In this document: piece by piece, positions 1-5,424 of the stretch
How the letters are laid out: each line of letters starts with the position of its first letter
Numbering within the stretch: the stretch's first letter is position 1
NCBI GenBank assembly: GCA_030746455.1
Contig: JASLMQ010000108.1
Coordinates: 1-5,424 of the forward strand
Source: Candidatus Latescibacterota bacterium
GTDB lineage: Bacteria; Latescibacterota; UBA2968; GCA-2709665
Direction: 5' to 3'
Length of the DNA stretch: 5,424 bases
Notes under the pieces: model-generated
Seen by the model: the letters and a program-made list of their open reading frames with translations, nothing else
Told to the model about the DNA's origin: nothing
Databases searched by the model: none
Position numbers and translations under genes: made by a program

Positions 1-33
1 CGCCTCTGCCTGGGTGGCGTCCAGGTCAGCGAG

Positions 34-2361
34 ATGAGCGGGAGTCCCTGGTTCCAGGCGTGTGAGAGGTCTTCGCTCTCAGAACTGCAGGTGTCGGACC
101 AACGCCCGTGTCTCTACTTCGATGTCGATGAGCTGAAGACCTTGAGGGATCGGGTCGACAGGGAGGCGTGGGCCGGGCAGAACGCGGAGTCCATCCTTGC
201 GAACGCCGACGAATGGATTAGCAAAGGTCCCTACGAGGCTCCCGAGGAGGTACTCCCTACGGTTGGGAGGGTACAGGAGATTCGCCGGCATGTGCCCAAG
301 TCCCTCGGGCTGGCCTATGCGCTCACGGAAGACGTCCGCTACGCCGAGAAGGTCCGCGAGGCCCTGGTCTACCTCAGCGAGATCCGTCCCGAGGGCGGTC
401 TCGGTCGGGAGACGGGGGACTACGGGTATACGTGTGGCTATGCGATTGCCACGTGCGCTCTGCTCTACGACATGGCCTACGCAAGCGGGGTGTACTCCGC
501 TCAGGATCGCCATAAGATCGAGTCGATGATGCGCGCCAGCTTCGAGGGAATGCGGTTGTCTCAGGACAACATGAAGTTCCACAACCGGGCTGCCGTGTGC
601 ATGGGGGGCATGGCCGCCGTCGCCTTCTGCCTTCAGGACCGGGCCCTCATCGATTGGGTTCTCAACGGCCCCTACGGTTTCCATCGCCACATGGCCTCGG
701 TGCCGGAGGACGGCCTGTGGGAAGAGGGGCCGAGCTACGCATTCATGACCTTTGGTGACATGGGCCAGTGCGCGGGATACATGGCAGTTGCCGAATGTGC
801 GTATCACGCGGGGATCGATCTCTACCAGGACCCCAGCCTTCTGAAGCTCCTGCTGACACCGATGATGTACGCCTTCCCTGATATGACTATGTCGGGTCAT
901 GGTCATGCCGGATCAGGTGACTCGATCGTGGACCGGGCCCTCTCGTTCATCCGACCCTACGTACGAACGGGGGACCCGAGGTTCGGATGGGTCCTCCGGG
1001 AGGCCTTCCGGGTCAGGGGCGTCGACCGATCGAGTGGGCCGACCTACCTCTGGTCCGAGCCCGTGGACATCCCCGAGGACGTGGACTTCGCTCCCGACTT
1101 CGGCACCACGCATTTCCCGAACCGGGGACTGGTCATGCTGCGGACCGGCGAGGCCGAGGCCGCAATCAATCTCCTGTTCGACTATGGCTACACCGGTGGG
1201 CACGCCCATCCGGACAAGATGAACATCGCGCTGTACGCGAACGGCCGGGTTCAGGCACCCGATGGGATTCTCCTCTACACCGTGCCCGAGGCATTCACCT
1301 ACAACGGCCAGCCCGTGGGTCACAACACCGTTGTGGTCGACGAAAGGTGCCAGCATCCCTCGGAATTCCAGAATCTGCGGGCGCTTGTGGCCGGCGGCAA
1401 GATCCAGATCGCGGATGCCGATGATGCGGAGGCCTACGACGACGTCAACCTTCGACGGACCGTGCTACTCACGGAAACCTATGTGGCGGACTTCTTCAGG
1501 GTCGAGGGGAGCGGTGCCCACCGCTACGATTGGGTCTACCATAACCTCGGAGAGATGCAGGCCGACCTGCCGCTCGCACCACACGCCGGCAGCCTGGGGA
1601 TGACCAACGGCTACAACCACGTGCGCGATGTGTCGAAGCACAAGACGGTCGAGCCCTGGCAGGTCCTCTGCACGGCGAGCCAGGATGCACCGGACGAGGC
1701 TGTGCGCGTGCAGATGCCGGGTGGTGAGCCCACAGAGGTGATCCTCGGTATGGGACGAGGCGTTTTCAGGACCAGACCGGAAGAGGACATGCCCGTCCTG
1801 CTAGCGCGTCGGTTCTGTGAGTCCACGGTGTACACGGCCACCATCGAGCCCCATCGCGGTCGGCCGGGGATCCGAGAAGTGCGTCGAATCGAGGCGTCCC
1901 GAAGGGGCAAGGCTGTTGACGCTCTGGCAGCCACAGGGCTCTCCGTGGCGACCGATTCGGGGGTCGACACGTTTTTGATGGTGTATGACGGCAAGAAGAC
2001 CACCTTTGACGATTCGACACTGGACGGCGAGATCCTGGCCCTCTCTGTGGGCCAGGACGGCAGGCCGGTCTATCTCCAGGTTGTCAACGCCAGGTCGGTC
2101 AGGTTTGGGAAGTTGACCCTAAGGGCCGACCCCGCCGCCACGGTTCGCCTGTGCCGGATGGGGCCCGGCAGCTACAGGATGGAGAACCAGGGCGCGCAGG
2201 ACGTGGAGGTGACCGTTGGAGGCCTGCAACTGAGGGGCCCGGTGATCTATGCACTCAATGACGATGGGAAACGTGGCGCCAAGGTAGCCGGCAATTGGGC
2301 CAGGAGCAGGCTGACGTTCTCGATGACTCCGAACGGGCTCTGCGAGATCGTCAACGGGTAG
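34..2361 (+). CDS. Heparinase II/III-family polysaccharide lyase (5' end may lie upstream)
   Basis: This is probably a lyase that cleaves uronic-acid-containing polysaccharide by beta-elimination. The fold expected for the family is an N-terminal alpha/alpha toroid (about residues 20-370) followed by a beta-sandwich (about 380-775). Visible motifs are RPCLYFDVDELKTLRDRV near the N-terminus, typical of the start of the toroid; FHNR at 182-185; WEEGPSY at 229-235, where Y235 is the likely catalytic tyrosine; GGHAHPDK with H390, H392 and D394; D410 in APDG; and GHNTVVVD with H430. In heparinase II, the HxH pair and downstream Asp and His supply a catalytic His and the zinc ligands, and H390, H392, D410 and H430 fit that pattern. 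The length of 775 residues suits the family. No signal peptide follows M1. The ATG at 34 has only a weak AGG upstream, and the frame stays open to base 1 with G or C in 10 of 11 third codon positions, so the protein may begin outside the window. Substrate cannot be read from sequence; alginate, heparin-like or other uronans are all possible. Confidence 0.85.
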   Translation: MSGSPWFQACERSSLSELQVSDQRPCLYFDVDELKTLRDRVDREAWAGQNAESILANADEWISKGPYEAPEEVLPTVGRVQEIRRHVPKSLGLAYALTEDVRYAEKVREALVYLSEIRPEGGLGRETGDYGYTCGYAIATCALLYDMAYASGVYSAQDRHKIESMMRASFEGMRLSQDNMKFHNRAAVCMGGMAAVAFCLQDRALIDWVLNGPYGFHRHMASVPEDGLWEEGPSYAFMTFGDMGQCAGYMAVAECAYHAGIDLYQDPSLLKLLLTPMMYAFPDMTMSGHGHAGSGDSIVDRALSFIRPYVRTGDPRFGWVLREAFRVRGVDRSSGPTYLWSEPVDIPEDVDFAPDFGTTHFPNRGLVMLRTGEAEAAINLLFDYGYTGGHAHPDKMNIALYANGRVQAPDGILLYTVPEAFTYNGQPVGHNTVVVDERCQHPSEFQNLRALVAGGKIQIADADDAEAYDDVNLRRTVLLTETYVADFFRVEGSGAHRYDWVYHNLGEMQADLPLAPHAGSLGMTNGYNHVRDVSKHKTVEPWQVLCTASQDAPDEAVRVQMPGGEPTEVILGMGRGVFRTRPEEDMPVLLARRFCESTVYTATIEPHRGRPGIREVRRIEASRRGKAVDALAATGLSVATDSGVDTFLMVYDGKKTTFDDSTLDGEILALSVGQDGRPVYLQVVNARSVRFGKLTLRADPAATVRLCRMGPGSYRMENQGAQDVEVTVGGLQLRGPVIYALNDDGKRGAKVAGNWARSRLTFSMTPNGLCEIVNG

Positions 2362-2368
2362 CGCTCTC

Positions 2369-2375
2369 GGAGGAG
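2369..2375 (+). promoter_or_regulatory. Strong ribosome binding site supporting an alternative GTG start
   Basis: GGAGGAG lies 8 bases after the lyase stop codon and just ahead of a GTG at 2379-2381, which is in frame with the carbohydrate-binding protein. It would add 20 residues to that protein compared with the ATG at 2439. The extra residues are polar and do not form a signal peptide. The site could also load ribosomes that go on to the ATG. Confidence 0.4.
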
Positions 2376-2438
2376 AGCGTGGTTGGTGACTTCACCGAAC
2401 TGGGTACGACACGCCGAGCGGGAAGGACGGATGATGGG

Positions 2439-2948
2439 ATGATCGAGAACCTGGTTAGGAACCCGAGCTTCGAGGCGGATTCGAACGGCGATGGAATCCC
2501 TGACGAATGGGCGCCCCTGGAACTGATGGATCAGTGGGAGACGGTCCAATACTTGGCGGATGACACCGTGGCCCGAACCGGCAACGCCTCCGTCAAGATC
2601 ACCCGGGGATCGATCTACGGGGACTGCACCGGCGTGGGATCGTGGACACAGCGGAACGTGGTCCACGAGGGAGCGGGTCAGACCTTCGAGCTCTCTGCAT
2701 ACGCCCGGGCCTCGGAGCCGACGATCGTACAGCTGTATCTCTTCGGGCACGACCCGGGGTGGGGAGACGACTTCGACGGTGCGGCATCCCAGGCATTCGA
2801 GGTAGGGCCGGAGTGGAAGAGCATTTCGCACAGCAACAGCCTTGCGCCCACAGTCAAACAGGTGCACGTCGTGCTGGCGCGGGCGGTACAGACGTTCGGT
2901 GGGGATGTCTGGTTCGACGACGTTCAGCTCGCCGAGGTCAAGGGCTAG
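2439..2948 (+). CDS. Small carbohydrate-binding-module-like jelly-roll protein
   Basis: A 169-residue protein made almost entirely of one domain of the CBM4/9/22-like jelly-roll type. The opening ENLVRNPSFEADSNGDGIPD-type motif (residues 3-22) followed by W24 is the usual first strand of these modules. D14-N16-D18 in DSNGDG looks like a calcium-binding loop. The final strand, VWFDDVQLAE at about 157-166, is the usual module end. Such domains bind glycans and are normally appended to secreted glycoside hydrolases or lyases. Here the domain stands alone and no signal peptide is seen at any candidate start. I chose ATG 2439 because the conserved fold begins right after it; GTG 2379 has a better ribosome binding site. 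The frame is open back to an ATG at 2295 inside the lyase gene, but that stretch looks like out-of-frame lyase sequence. The gene sits between the lyase and a sugar dehydrogenase, which suggests a role with the same glycan. No catalytic motif is seen. Confidence 0.7.
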   Translation: MIENLVRNPSFEADSNGDGIPDEWAPLELMDQWETVQYLADDTVARTGNASVKITRGSIYGDCTGVGSWTQRNVVHEGAGQTFELSAYARASEPTIVQLYLFGHDPGWGDDFDGAASQAFEVGPEWKSISHSNSLAPTVKQVHVVLARAVQTFGGDVWFDDVQLAEVKG

Positions 2949-2950
2949 CA

Positions 2951-2987
2951 CAGCCAGCTCGAACACTGGCTGATGGCACAGGCCATC
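2951..2987 (+). repeat. Two adjacent inverted repeats in the spacer before the oxidoreductase
   Basis: CAGCCAG (2951-2957) and CTGGCTG (2966-2972) form a perfect 7-bp stem with an 8-base loop. GATGGC (2972-2977) and GCCATC (2982-2987) form a perfect 6-bp stem with a 4-base loop. They start 3 bases after the stop of the carbohydrate-binding gene. No T-run follows, so a classic intrinsic terminator is unlikely; RNA stabilisation or partial termination inside the operon is possible, as is chance. Confidence 0.4.
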
Positions 2988-3010
2988 TCGAGTCCGGCGG
3001 AAGACCGAAC

Positions 3011-3016
3011 AGGAGG
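3011..3016 (+). promoter_or_regulatory. Ribosome binding site of the oxidoreductase gene
   Basis: A consensus AGGAGG sits 5 bases before ATG 3022. It fixes the start of the oxidoreductase, and the protein's nucleotide-binding strand begins at residue 6, as expected for a full-length N-terminus. Confidence 0.75.
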
Positions 3017-3021
3017 TTGGG

Positions 3022-4230
3022 ATGAGCAAAGGGGTCAAGCTTGCGCTGGTCGGCTGTGGGGGCATTTCGGGTGCTCACCTGGTGGGGTATCGGGATCTTC
3101 ACTCCCGGGGGTGCCGCGATTTCGAGGTGACTGCGTGTTGCGATGTGAGCGAACAGGCCGCCACGACGCGTGCCGAGGAAATCGCCGCCTACCAGGGATC
3201 CGAGCCGGCGGTCTTCACCGATGTTGGCGATCTCGTCAAGGCGGGCGTCTCGGAGGCTGCGGATGTCTGCCTGCCCCACTGGCTCCACCACGGGGTCGGC
3301 ACCGCCCTGATCGAGGGGGGCATGCATGTCCTGATCGAAAAGCCGATCGGTATCACGGTGCGCGCGAGCAAGCAGATCATCGAGGCCGGCAATGCGCACG
3401 GCAAGGTCGTGGCCGTGGCAGAGCAGGTTCGCAGGAACGTGGGTGCCCGATCGTGCGAATGGGCCATCAACGAGGAGAAGATGATCGGCGACGTGCACAC
3501 GGTGCACGCGAGGAACATCACCGACGCCCCCTTCGACTACACCAACCCGGCGATGATCTGGCGCGGCTTCAAGATCACCAATGGCGGAGGGATGATCATG
3601 GACAGCGGCGCCCACTTCGCCGACATGATGGTCTATCTGTTCGGAGACGTCGTGGACGCCTACTGTGTGATGGAGACGCTGGATGACAGGATGGTGGAGA
3701 ACGTGCCCGTGATCGGCAGCGGGCGGGTCGATGTGGAGGACACCTGGTCGGCGGTCATCCGGTTCAAACGCGGGACGGTCATCAACTGGTCTTATTCCCG
3801 TCAGATCCACGGTGATCCCGATCGGTCGGGCATCTACTACGGTACCGAGGGAACGATGGTGGATCCAGGCAACGTGATGCACCCCTTCCAGACGGGAGGC
3901 GACGTGTATCCGGCGGGCAACGGCGCCAAGCCGATCACGGCCAGGGATCTCCAGGTGATGTACCTGGCGAATCTCCCGGGCGACGAGAAGGACCGGCTCT
4001 TCCCCTATGGCAGCACGAATTGTATGGGCATAGAGGTTTGGGACTTCGTCGAAGCTATTGCGACCGGGCGAAAGCCCGAGATGGACGGGACTGACGGACT
4101 CGTGTCCAAGACCCTGTGCGTCTGCTGCTTCGAATCGGCGACCGCCGGCGAGGTCGTCCGATTCGATGACGTCCTCGAGGGGAAGATTGAGGCCTACCAG
4201 AAGCCCATCAACGACCACTGGGGGCTATAG
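3022..4230 (+). CDS. Gfo/Idh/MocA-family NAD(P)-dependent oxidoreductase
   Basis: A cytoplasmic dehydrogenase of the glucose-fructose oxidoreductase/inositol dehydrogenase family, expected to oxidise or reduce a sugar, cyclitol or sugar-acid hydroxyl group with NAD(P). The N-terminal Rossmann fold (about 1-125) shows LALVGCGGISGAH at 7-19 for dinucleotide binding, CCD around residue 40, CLPHWLHH at 83-90, and the family signature EKP at 106-108, whose lysine is normally catalytic. The C-terminal alpha/beta domain holds GGGMIMDSGAHFAD at 188-201, where D194 and H198 match the usual catalytic DxxxH pair. The length of 402 residues is normal and all key residues are present, so it should be active. 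It follows the carbohydrate-binding gene by 73 bases and precedes the TIM-barrel gene by 33, consistent with one transcript. Substrate is not readable from the sequence; the neighbouring lyase suggests a sugar or uronate derived from polysaccharide. A Cys-rich CVCCFES segment near the C-terminus is a minor oddity. Confidence 0.93.
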   Translation: MSKGVKLALVGCGGISGAHLVGYRDLHSRGCRDFEVTACCDVSEQAATTRAEEIAAYQGSEPAVFTDVGDLVKAGVSEAADVCLPHWLHHGVGTALIEGGMHVLIEKPIGITVRASKQIIEAGNAHGKVVAVAEQVRRNVGARSCEWAINEEKMIGDVHTVHARNITDAPFDYTNPAMIWRGFKITNGGGMIMDSGAHFADMMVYLFGDVVDAYCVMETLDDRMVENVPVIGSGRVDVEDTWSAVIRFKRGTVINWSYSRQIHGDPDRSGIYYGTEGTMVDPGNVMHPFQTGGDVYPAGNGAKPITARDLQVMYLANLPGDEKDRLFPYGSTNCMGIEVWDFVEAIATGRKPEMDGTDGLVSKTLCVCCFESATAGEVVRFDDVLEGKIEAYQKPINDHWGL

Positions 4231-4250
4231 CAGCAGTGTGGGGGTAAGGA

Positions 4251-4256
4251 AAGGAG
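4251..4256 (+). promoter_or_regulatory. Ribosome binding site of the TIM-barrel gene
   Basis: AAGGAG lies 7 bases before ATG 4264. An out-of-frame ATG at 4260-4262 is only 1 base from the end of GGAGAAG and too close to the site to be the start, so 4264 is preferred. Confidence 0.65.
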
Positions 4257-4263
4257 AAGATGC

Positions 4264-5046
4264 ATGGCAATCCCGACCGTCAAGATCGGTGACCTCGACG
4301 TGAGCCGGCTCATCATCGGTGGCAATCCGTTCAGCGGGTTCTCCCACCAGGGGCCGGAGCGCAACGAGGAGATGATGAACTACTATACAGTCGAGCGCAT
4401 CAAGGAGACCCTCTTCCAGTGCCAGTCCGGCAGCATGAACACGTGCATCCTTCGCGTCGACGCGCACATCTGGCGGATGCTTCGCGAGTTCAGGAACGAA
4501 GGGGGCACGATGAACTGGTTCGCCCAGCTGGGTGGCCTTCACCCCACCGAGGAGGGCAACATCGATCGGTCGGTCGCCAACGGTGCAGCGGCCCACTTCA
4601 TCCACGGGGGCATCGTGGAGCGCTACTACAAGGAGGGCGACTTCGACCGGCTTGCGCACCTGCTGGACCACATCCACAGCAAGGGCATTCCCGCGGGGGT
4701 GGCCGCACATGCGCCCGAGGTCCATCTCGAGATCCACAAGCGAGGCCTGCCGGTGGACTTCCACATGGTCTGCTTCTACAACTGCGGCAGCGTCCACGAG
4801 GGCAAGGGAGACAAGTTCGATCCCGCCGATCCGGCGAAGGCGGTCGAGGCCATCCAGGCGATCGACAAGCCGTGCATCGGGTACAAGATCATGGCCGCAG
4901 GCCGACGCGACGCGCGCGAGTCGTTCGAATACGCGTTCGCCAACATCAAGCCGACGGACACGGTCTGCGTGGGTATGCACCGCGGCGACAACGACGACAT
5001 GATCAAGGAGAACATCGCCATGGTGGAGGAGATACTGGGCGCGTGA
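4264..5046 (+). CDS. TIM-barrel protein distantly like aldo/keto reductases, function unknown
   Basis: A 260-residue, probably cytoplasmic protein with no signal peptide or membrane segment. The opening VSRLIIGGNPFSGFSHQ (13-29) resembles the first barrel strand of aldo/keto reductases. The C-terminal part, with TVCVGMHRGDNDDMIKEN at 233-250, resembles the last strand and helix of the same fold. Alternating strand and helix segments throughout suit a barrel. However, I cannot find the aldo/keto reductase Asp-Tyr-Lys-His tetrad, and the protein is shorter than the usual 300 or so residues. Candidate active-site residues on strand ends are D66 and H68 (RVDAH), H154-type histidines in the AHAPEVHLEIH segment, D165 and H167 (VDFH), C170, Y172 and N173 (CFYN), K208 (GYKIMAAGR) and H239. 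These His, Asp and Lys residues would also suit a metal-dependent aldolase, isomerase or epimerase. Its position right after the Gfo/Idh/MocA gene suggests action on the same sugar intermediate. Family membership is moderately sure; the reaction is unknown. Confidence 0.75.
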   Translation: MAIPTVKIGDLDVSRLIIGGNPFSGFSHQGPERNEEMMNYYTVERIKETLFQCQSGSMNTCILRVDAHIWRMLREFRNEGGTMNWFAQLGGLHPTEEGNIDRSVANGAAAHFIHGGIVERYYKEGDFDRLAHLLDHIHSKGIPAGVAAHAPEVHLEIHKRGLPVDFHMVCFYNCGSVHEGKGDKFDPADPAKAVEAIQAIDKPCIGYKIMAAGRRDARESFEYAFANIKPTDTVCVGMHRGDNDDMIKENIAMVEEILGA

Positions 5047-5047
5047 C

Positions 5048-5052
5048 AGGAG
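5048..5052 (+). promoter_or_regulatory. Ribosome binding site ahead of the duplicated leader
   Basis: AGGAG lies 9 bases before ATG 5062, just past the TIM-barrel stop codon. It is the best ribosome binding site in the spacer, better than the GGGGGA (5128-5133) in front of the NIF3-like ATG at 5142. Ribosomes may therefore enter at the small leader ORF first. Confidence 0.45.
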
Positions 5053-5055
5053 ACG

Positions 5056-5133
5056 GACCTGATGACGTCTAGCGATTTCTACCGCGACAGCACAGACCCG
5101 ATGATGTCTAGCTATTTCTGCTGTGACGGGGGA
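5056..5133 (+). repeat. Imperfect 39-bp tandem direct repeat, two copies
   Basis: Copy 1 is 5056-5094 and copy 2 is 5095-5133. They match at 29 of 39 positions by my count, and the first 33 positions differ at only 6. Shared blocks include GATGA or GATGATG followed by TCTAGC, then ATTTCT. A third, more diverged relative is the start of the NIF3-like gene: copy 1 and that gene both carry ATGAC followed by GATTTCTAC at exactly +12 from the ATG (5074-5082 and 5154-5162). The unit is 13 codons, so the frame is kept between copies 1 and 2. The step from copy 2 to the real gene start is 41 bases, so the frame changes there. Confidence 0.6.
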
Positions 5134-5145
5134 CTGAGCCAATGA
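5062..5145 (+). CDS. Possible 27-residue leader ORF overlapping the next start
   Basis: An ATG at 5062 with AGGAG 9 bases upstream opens a 27-codon frame that spans the 39-bp tandem repeat. It ends at TGA 5143-5145, which overlaps the NIF3-like ATG at 5142 in an ATGA arrangement typical of translational coupling. The peptide begins MTSSDFYRDS, echoing the MTLRDFYES start of the NIF3-like protein. It has no recognisable domain and two adjacent cysteines late in the sequence. It may be a true leader peptide that passes ribosomes to the next gene, or only a remnant of a duplicated gene start. No stem or attenuator was identified. Confidence 0.25.
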   Translation: MTSSDFYRDSTDPMMSSYFCCDGGLSQ

Positions 5146-5424
5146 CCCTGAGGGATTTCTACGAGTCGGCGATCGAGGTTGGCAAGGCTGCCGATCGGCG
5201 TGGCAAGGACGCACTGGGCCGCCACCTCGAGGAGGTCGCGGCCCGGTACGAGGACATGTCTGACCGCGAAAGACGCCTGTTCGACGGCGTGCGGCTGGAG
5301 AATCCCTTCGGCGACACACGGATCGTGCATGGTGATCCGGAAACCGAGCTCGGCCGGGTCGTCCTGGGCATCGACATCGACGGGGCCGAGCTGCTTCTGG
5401 CATCCGAGCTGACCCGGCTCGGCA
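5142..5424 (+). CDS. NIF3-like (DUF34) protein, N-terminal part, truncated by the window edge
   Basis: The first 94 residues of a protein whose frame runs off the right edge with no stop. It opens with a helical stretch, MTLRDFYESAIEVGKAADRR-type, then charged helix around 23-48, NPFGDTRIVHGDP at 54-66, and the strand-helix GRVVLGIDIDGAELLLASEL at 71-90. This layout matches long NIF3-type proteins (NGG1p-interacting factor 3 family) that carry an extra N-terminal helical region before a GID strand and an LLA helix. NIF3 proteins are usually cytoplasmic, bind two metal ions and have debated enzymatic roles. The metal-binding HH motif, if present, would come just after the window. ATG 5142 is the only reasonable start because an in-frame TGA lies at 5124-5126. 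The match is from memory of family sequences, so the assignment is moderate; reality as a gene is strongly supported by the GC-rich third positions and open frame. Confidence 0.65.
   Translation, partial: MTLRDFYESAIEVGKAADRRGKDALGRHLEEVAARYEDMSDRERRLFDGVRLENPFGDTRIVHGDPETELGRVVLGIDIDGAELLLASELTRLG

Noticed and set aside
79..906. Minus-strand open frame of 275 codons within the lyase
   Set aside because: It is a shadow of the lyase toroid domain and shows no motif of its own.
2295..2438. Extended N-terminus of the binding protein starting inside the lyase gene
   Set aside because: The first 22 codons are out-of-frame lyase sequence and the added region is polar with no signal peptide or domain; the conserved fold begins at 2439.
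2951..2987. Intrinsic terminator after the binding-protein gene
   Set aside because: The stems are short and no T-run follows either of them.
2247..3065. Minus-strand open frame of 272 codons opposite the binding protein
   Set aside because: The plus strand encodes a clear jelly-roll protein with correct first and last strand motifs, and the antisense product has none.
2938..4218. Long minus-strand open frame of 426 codons
   Set aside because: It lies exactly opposite the Gfo/Idh/MocA gene, which has full family motifs. It is His/Val/Asp-rich, has no recognisable motif, and is the usual artefact of GC-rich codon bias.
5059..5152. C/D-box-like RNA motifs (TGATGA and CTGA) in the repeat region
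   Set aside because: The first box lacks the required purine, the motifs fall on start codons, and all genes look bacterial, where this RNA class is not expected.
4225..5403. Minus-strand open frame of 392 codons
   Set aside because: It is antisense to the TIM-barrel and NIF3-like genes, with Arg-rich low-complexity ends and no domain signature. It also crosses three separate plus-strand features.
5179..5412. Plus-strand open frame of 77 codons near the right edge
   Set aside because: It is a frame-shifted shadow of the NIF3-like gene, which begins at 5142, runs off the window and has the coherent protein sequence.

Overview
The window is GC-rich, densely coding bacterial DNA with every supportable gene on the plus strand, in what looks like one operon. 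There is no RNA gene, mobile element or CRISPR array. The combination of a heparinase II/III-type polysaccharide lyase, a small sugar-binding jelly-roll protein, a Gfo/Idh/MocA sugar dehydrogenase and a NIF3-like protein resembles Planctomycetota, Armatimonadota, Latescibacterota or similar polysaccharide-degrading lineages. That placement is an inference from gene content and style; no marker gene fixes it.

Layout: (1) bases 34-2361, a heparinase II/III-family protein whose frame is still open at the left edge, so its true start may lie outside the window. (2) 2439-2948, a lone carbohydrate-binding-module-like protein with no visible signal peptide. (3) 2949-3021, a spacer with two adjacent perfect inverted repeats. 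(4) 3022-4230, a complete Gfo/Idh/MocA-family NAD(P)-dependent oxidoreductase. (5) 4264-5046, a TIM-barrel-like protein that resembles aldo/keto reductases at both ends but lacks a recognisable catalytic tetrad. (6) 5047-5141, a short leader holding an imperfect 39-bp tandem duplication and a possible 27-codon ORF. (7) 5142 to the right edge, the N-terminal 94 residues of a NIF3-like (DUF34) protein, which has no stop codon inside the window.

Working model (inference): the lyase cleaves an acidic or uronate-containing polysaccharide or oligosaccharide, the jelly-roll protein binds sugar, and the oxidoreductase and the TIM-barrel protein process the released sugar. The NIF3-like gene may be a metal-binding housekeeping or accessory partner. 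The least explained parts are the TIM-barrel protein and the repeated initiation region in front of the NIF3-like gene, where three related ATG-led segments follow one another and the last one starts the real gene.
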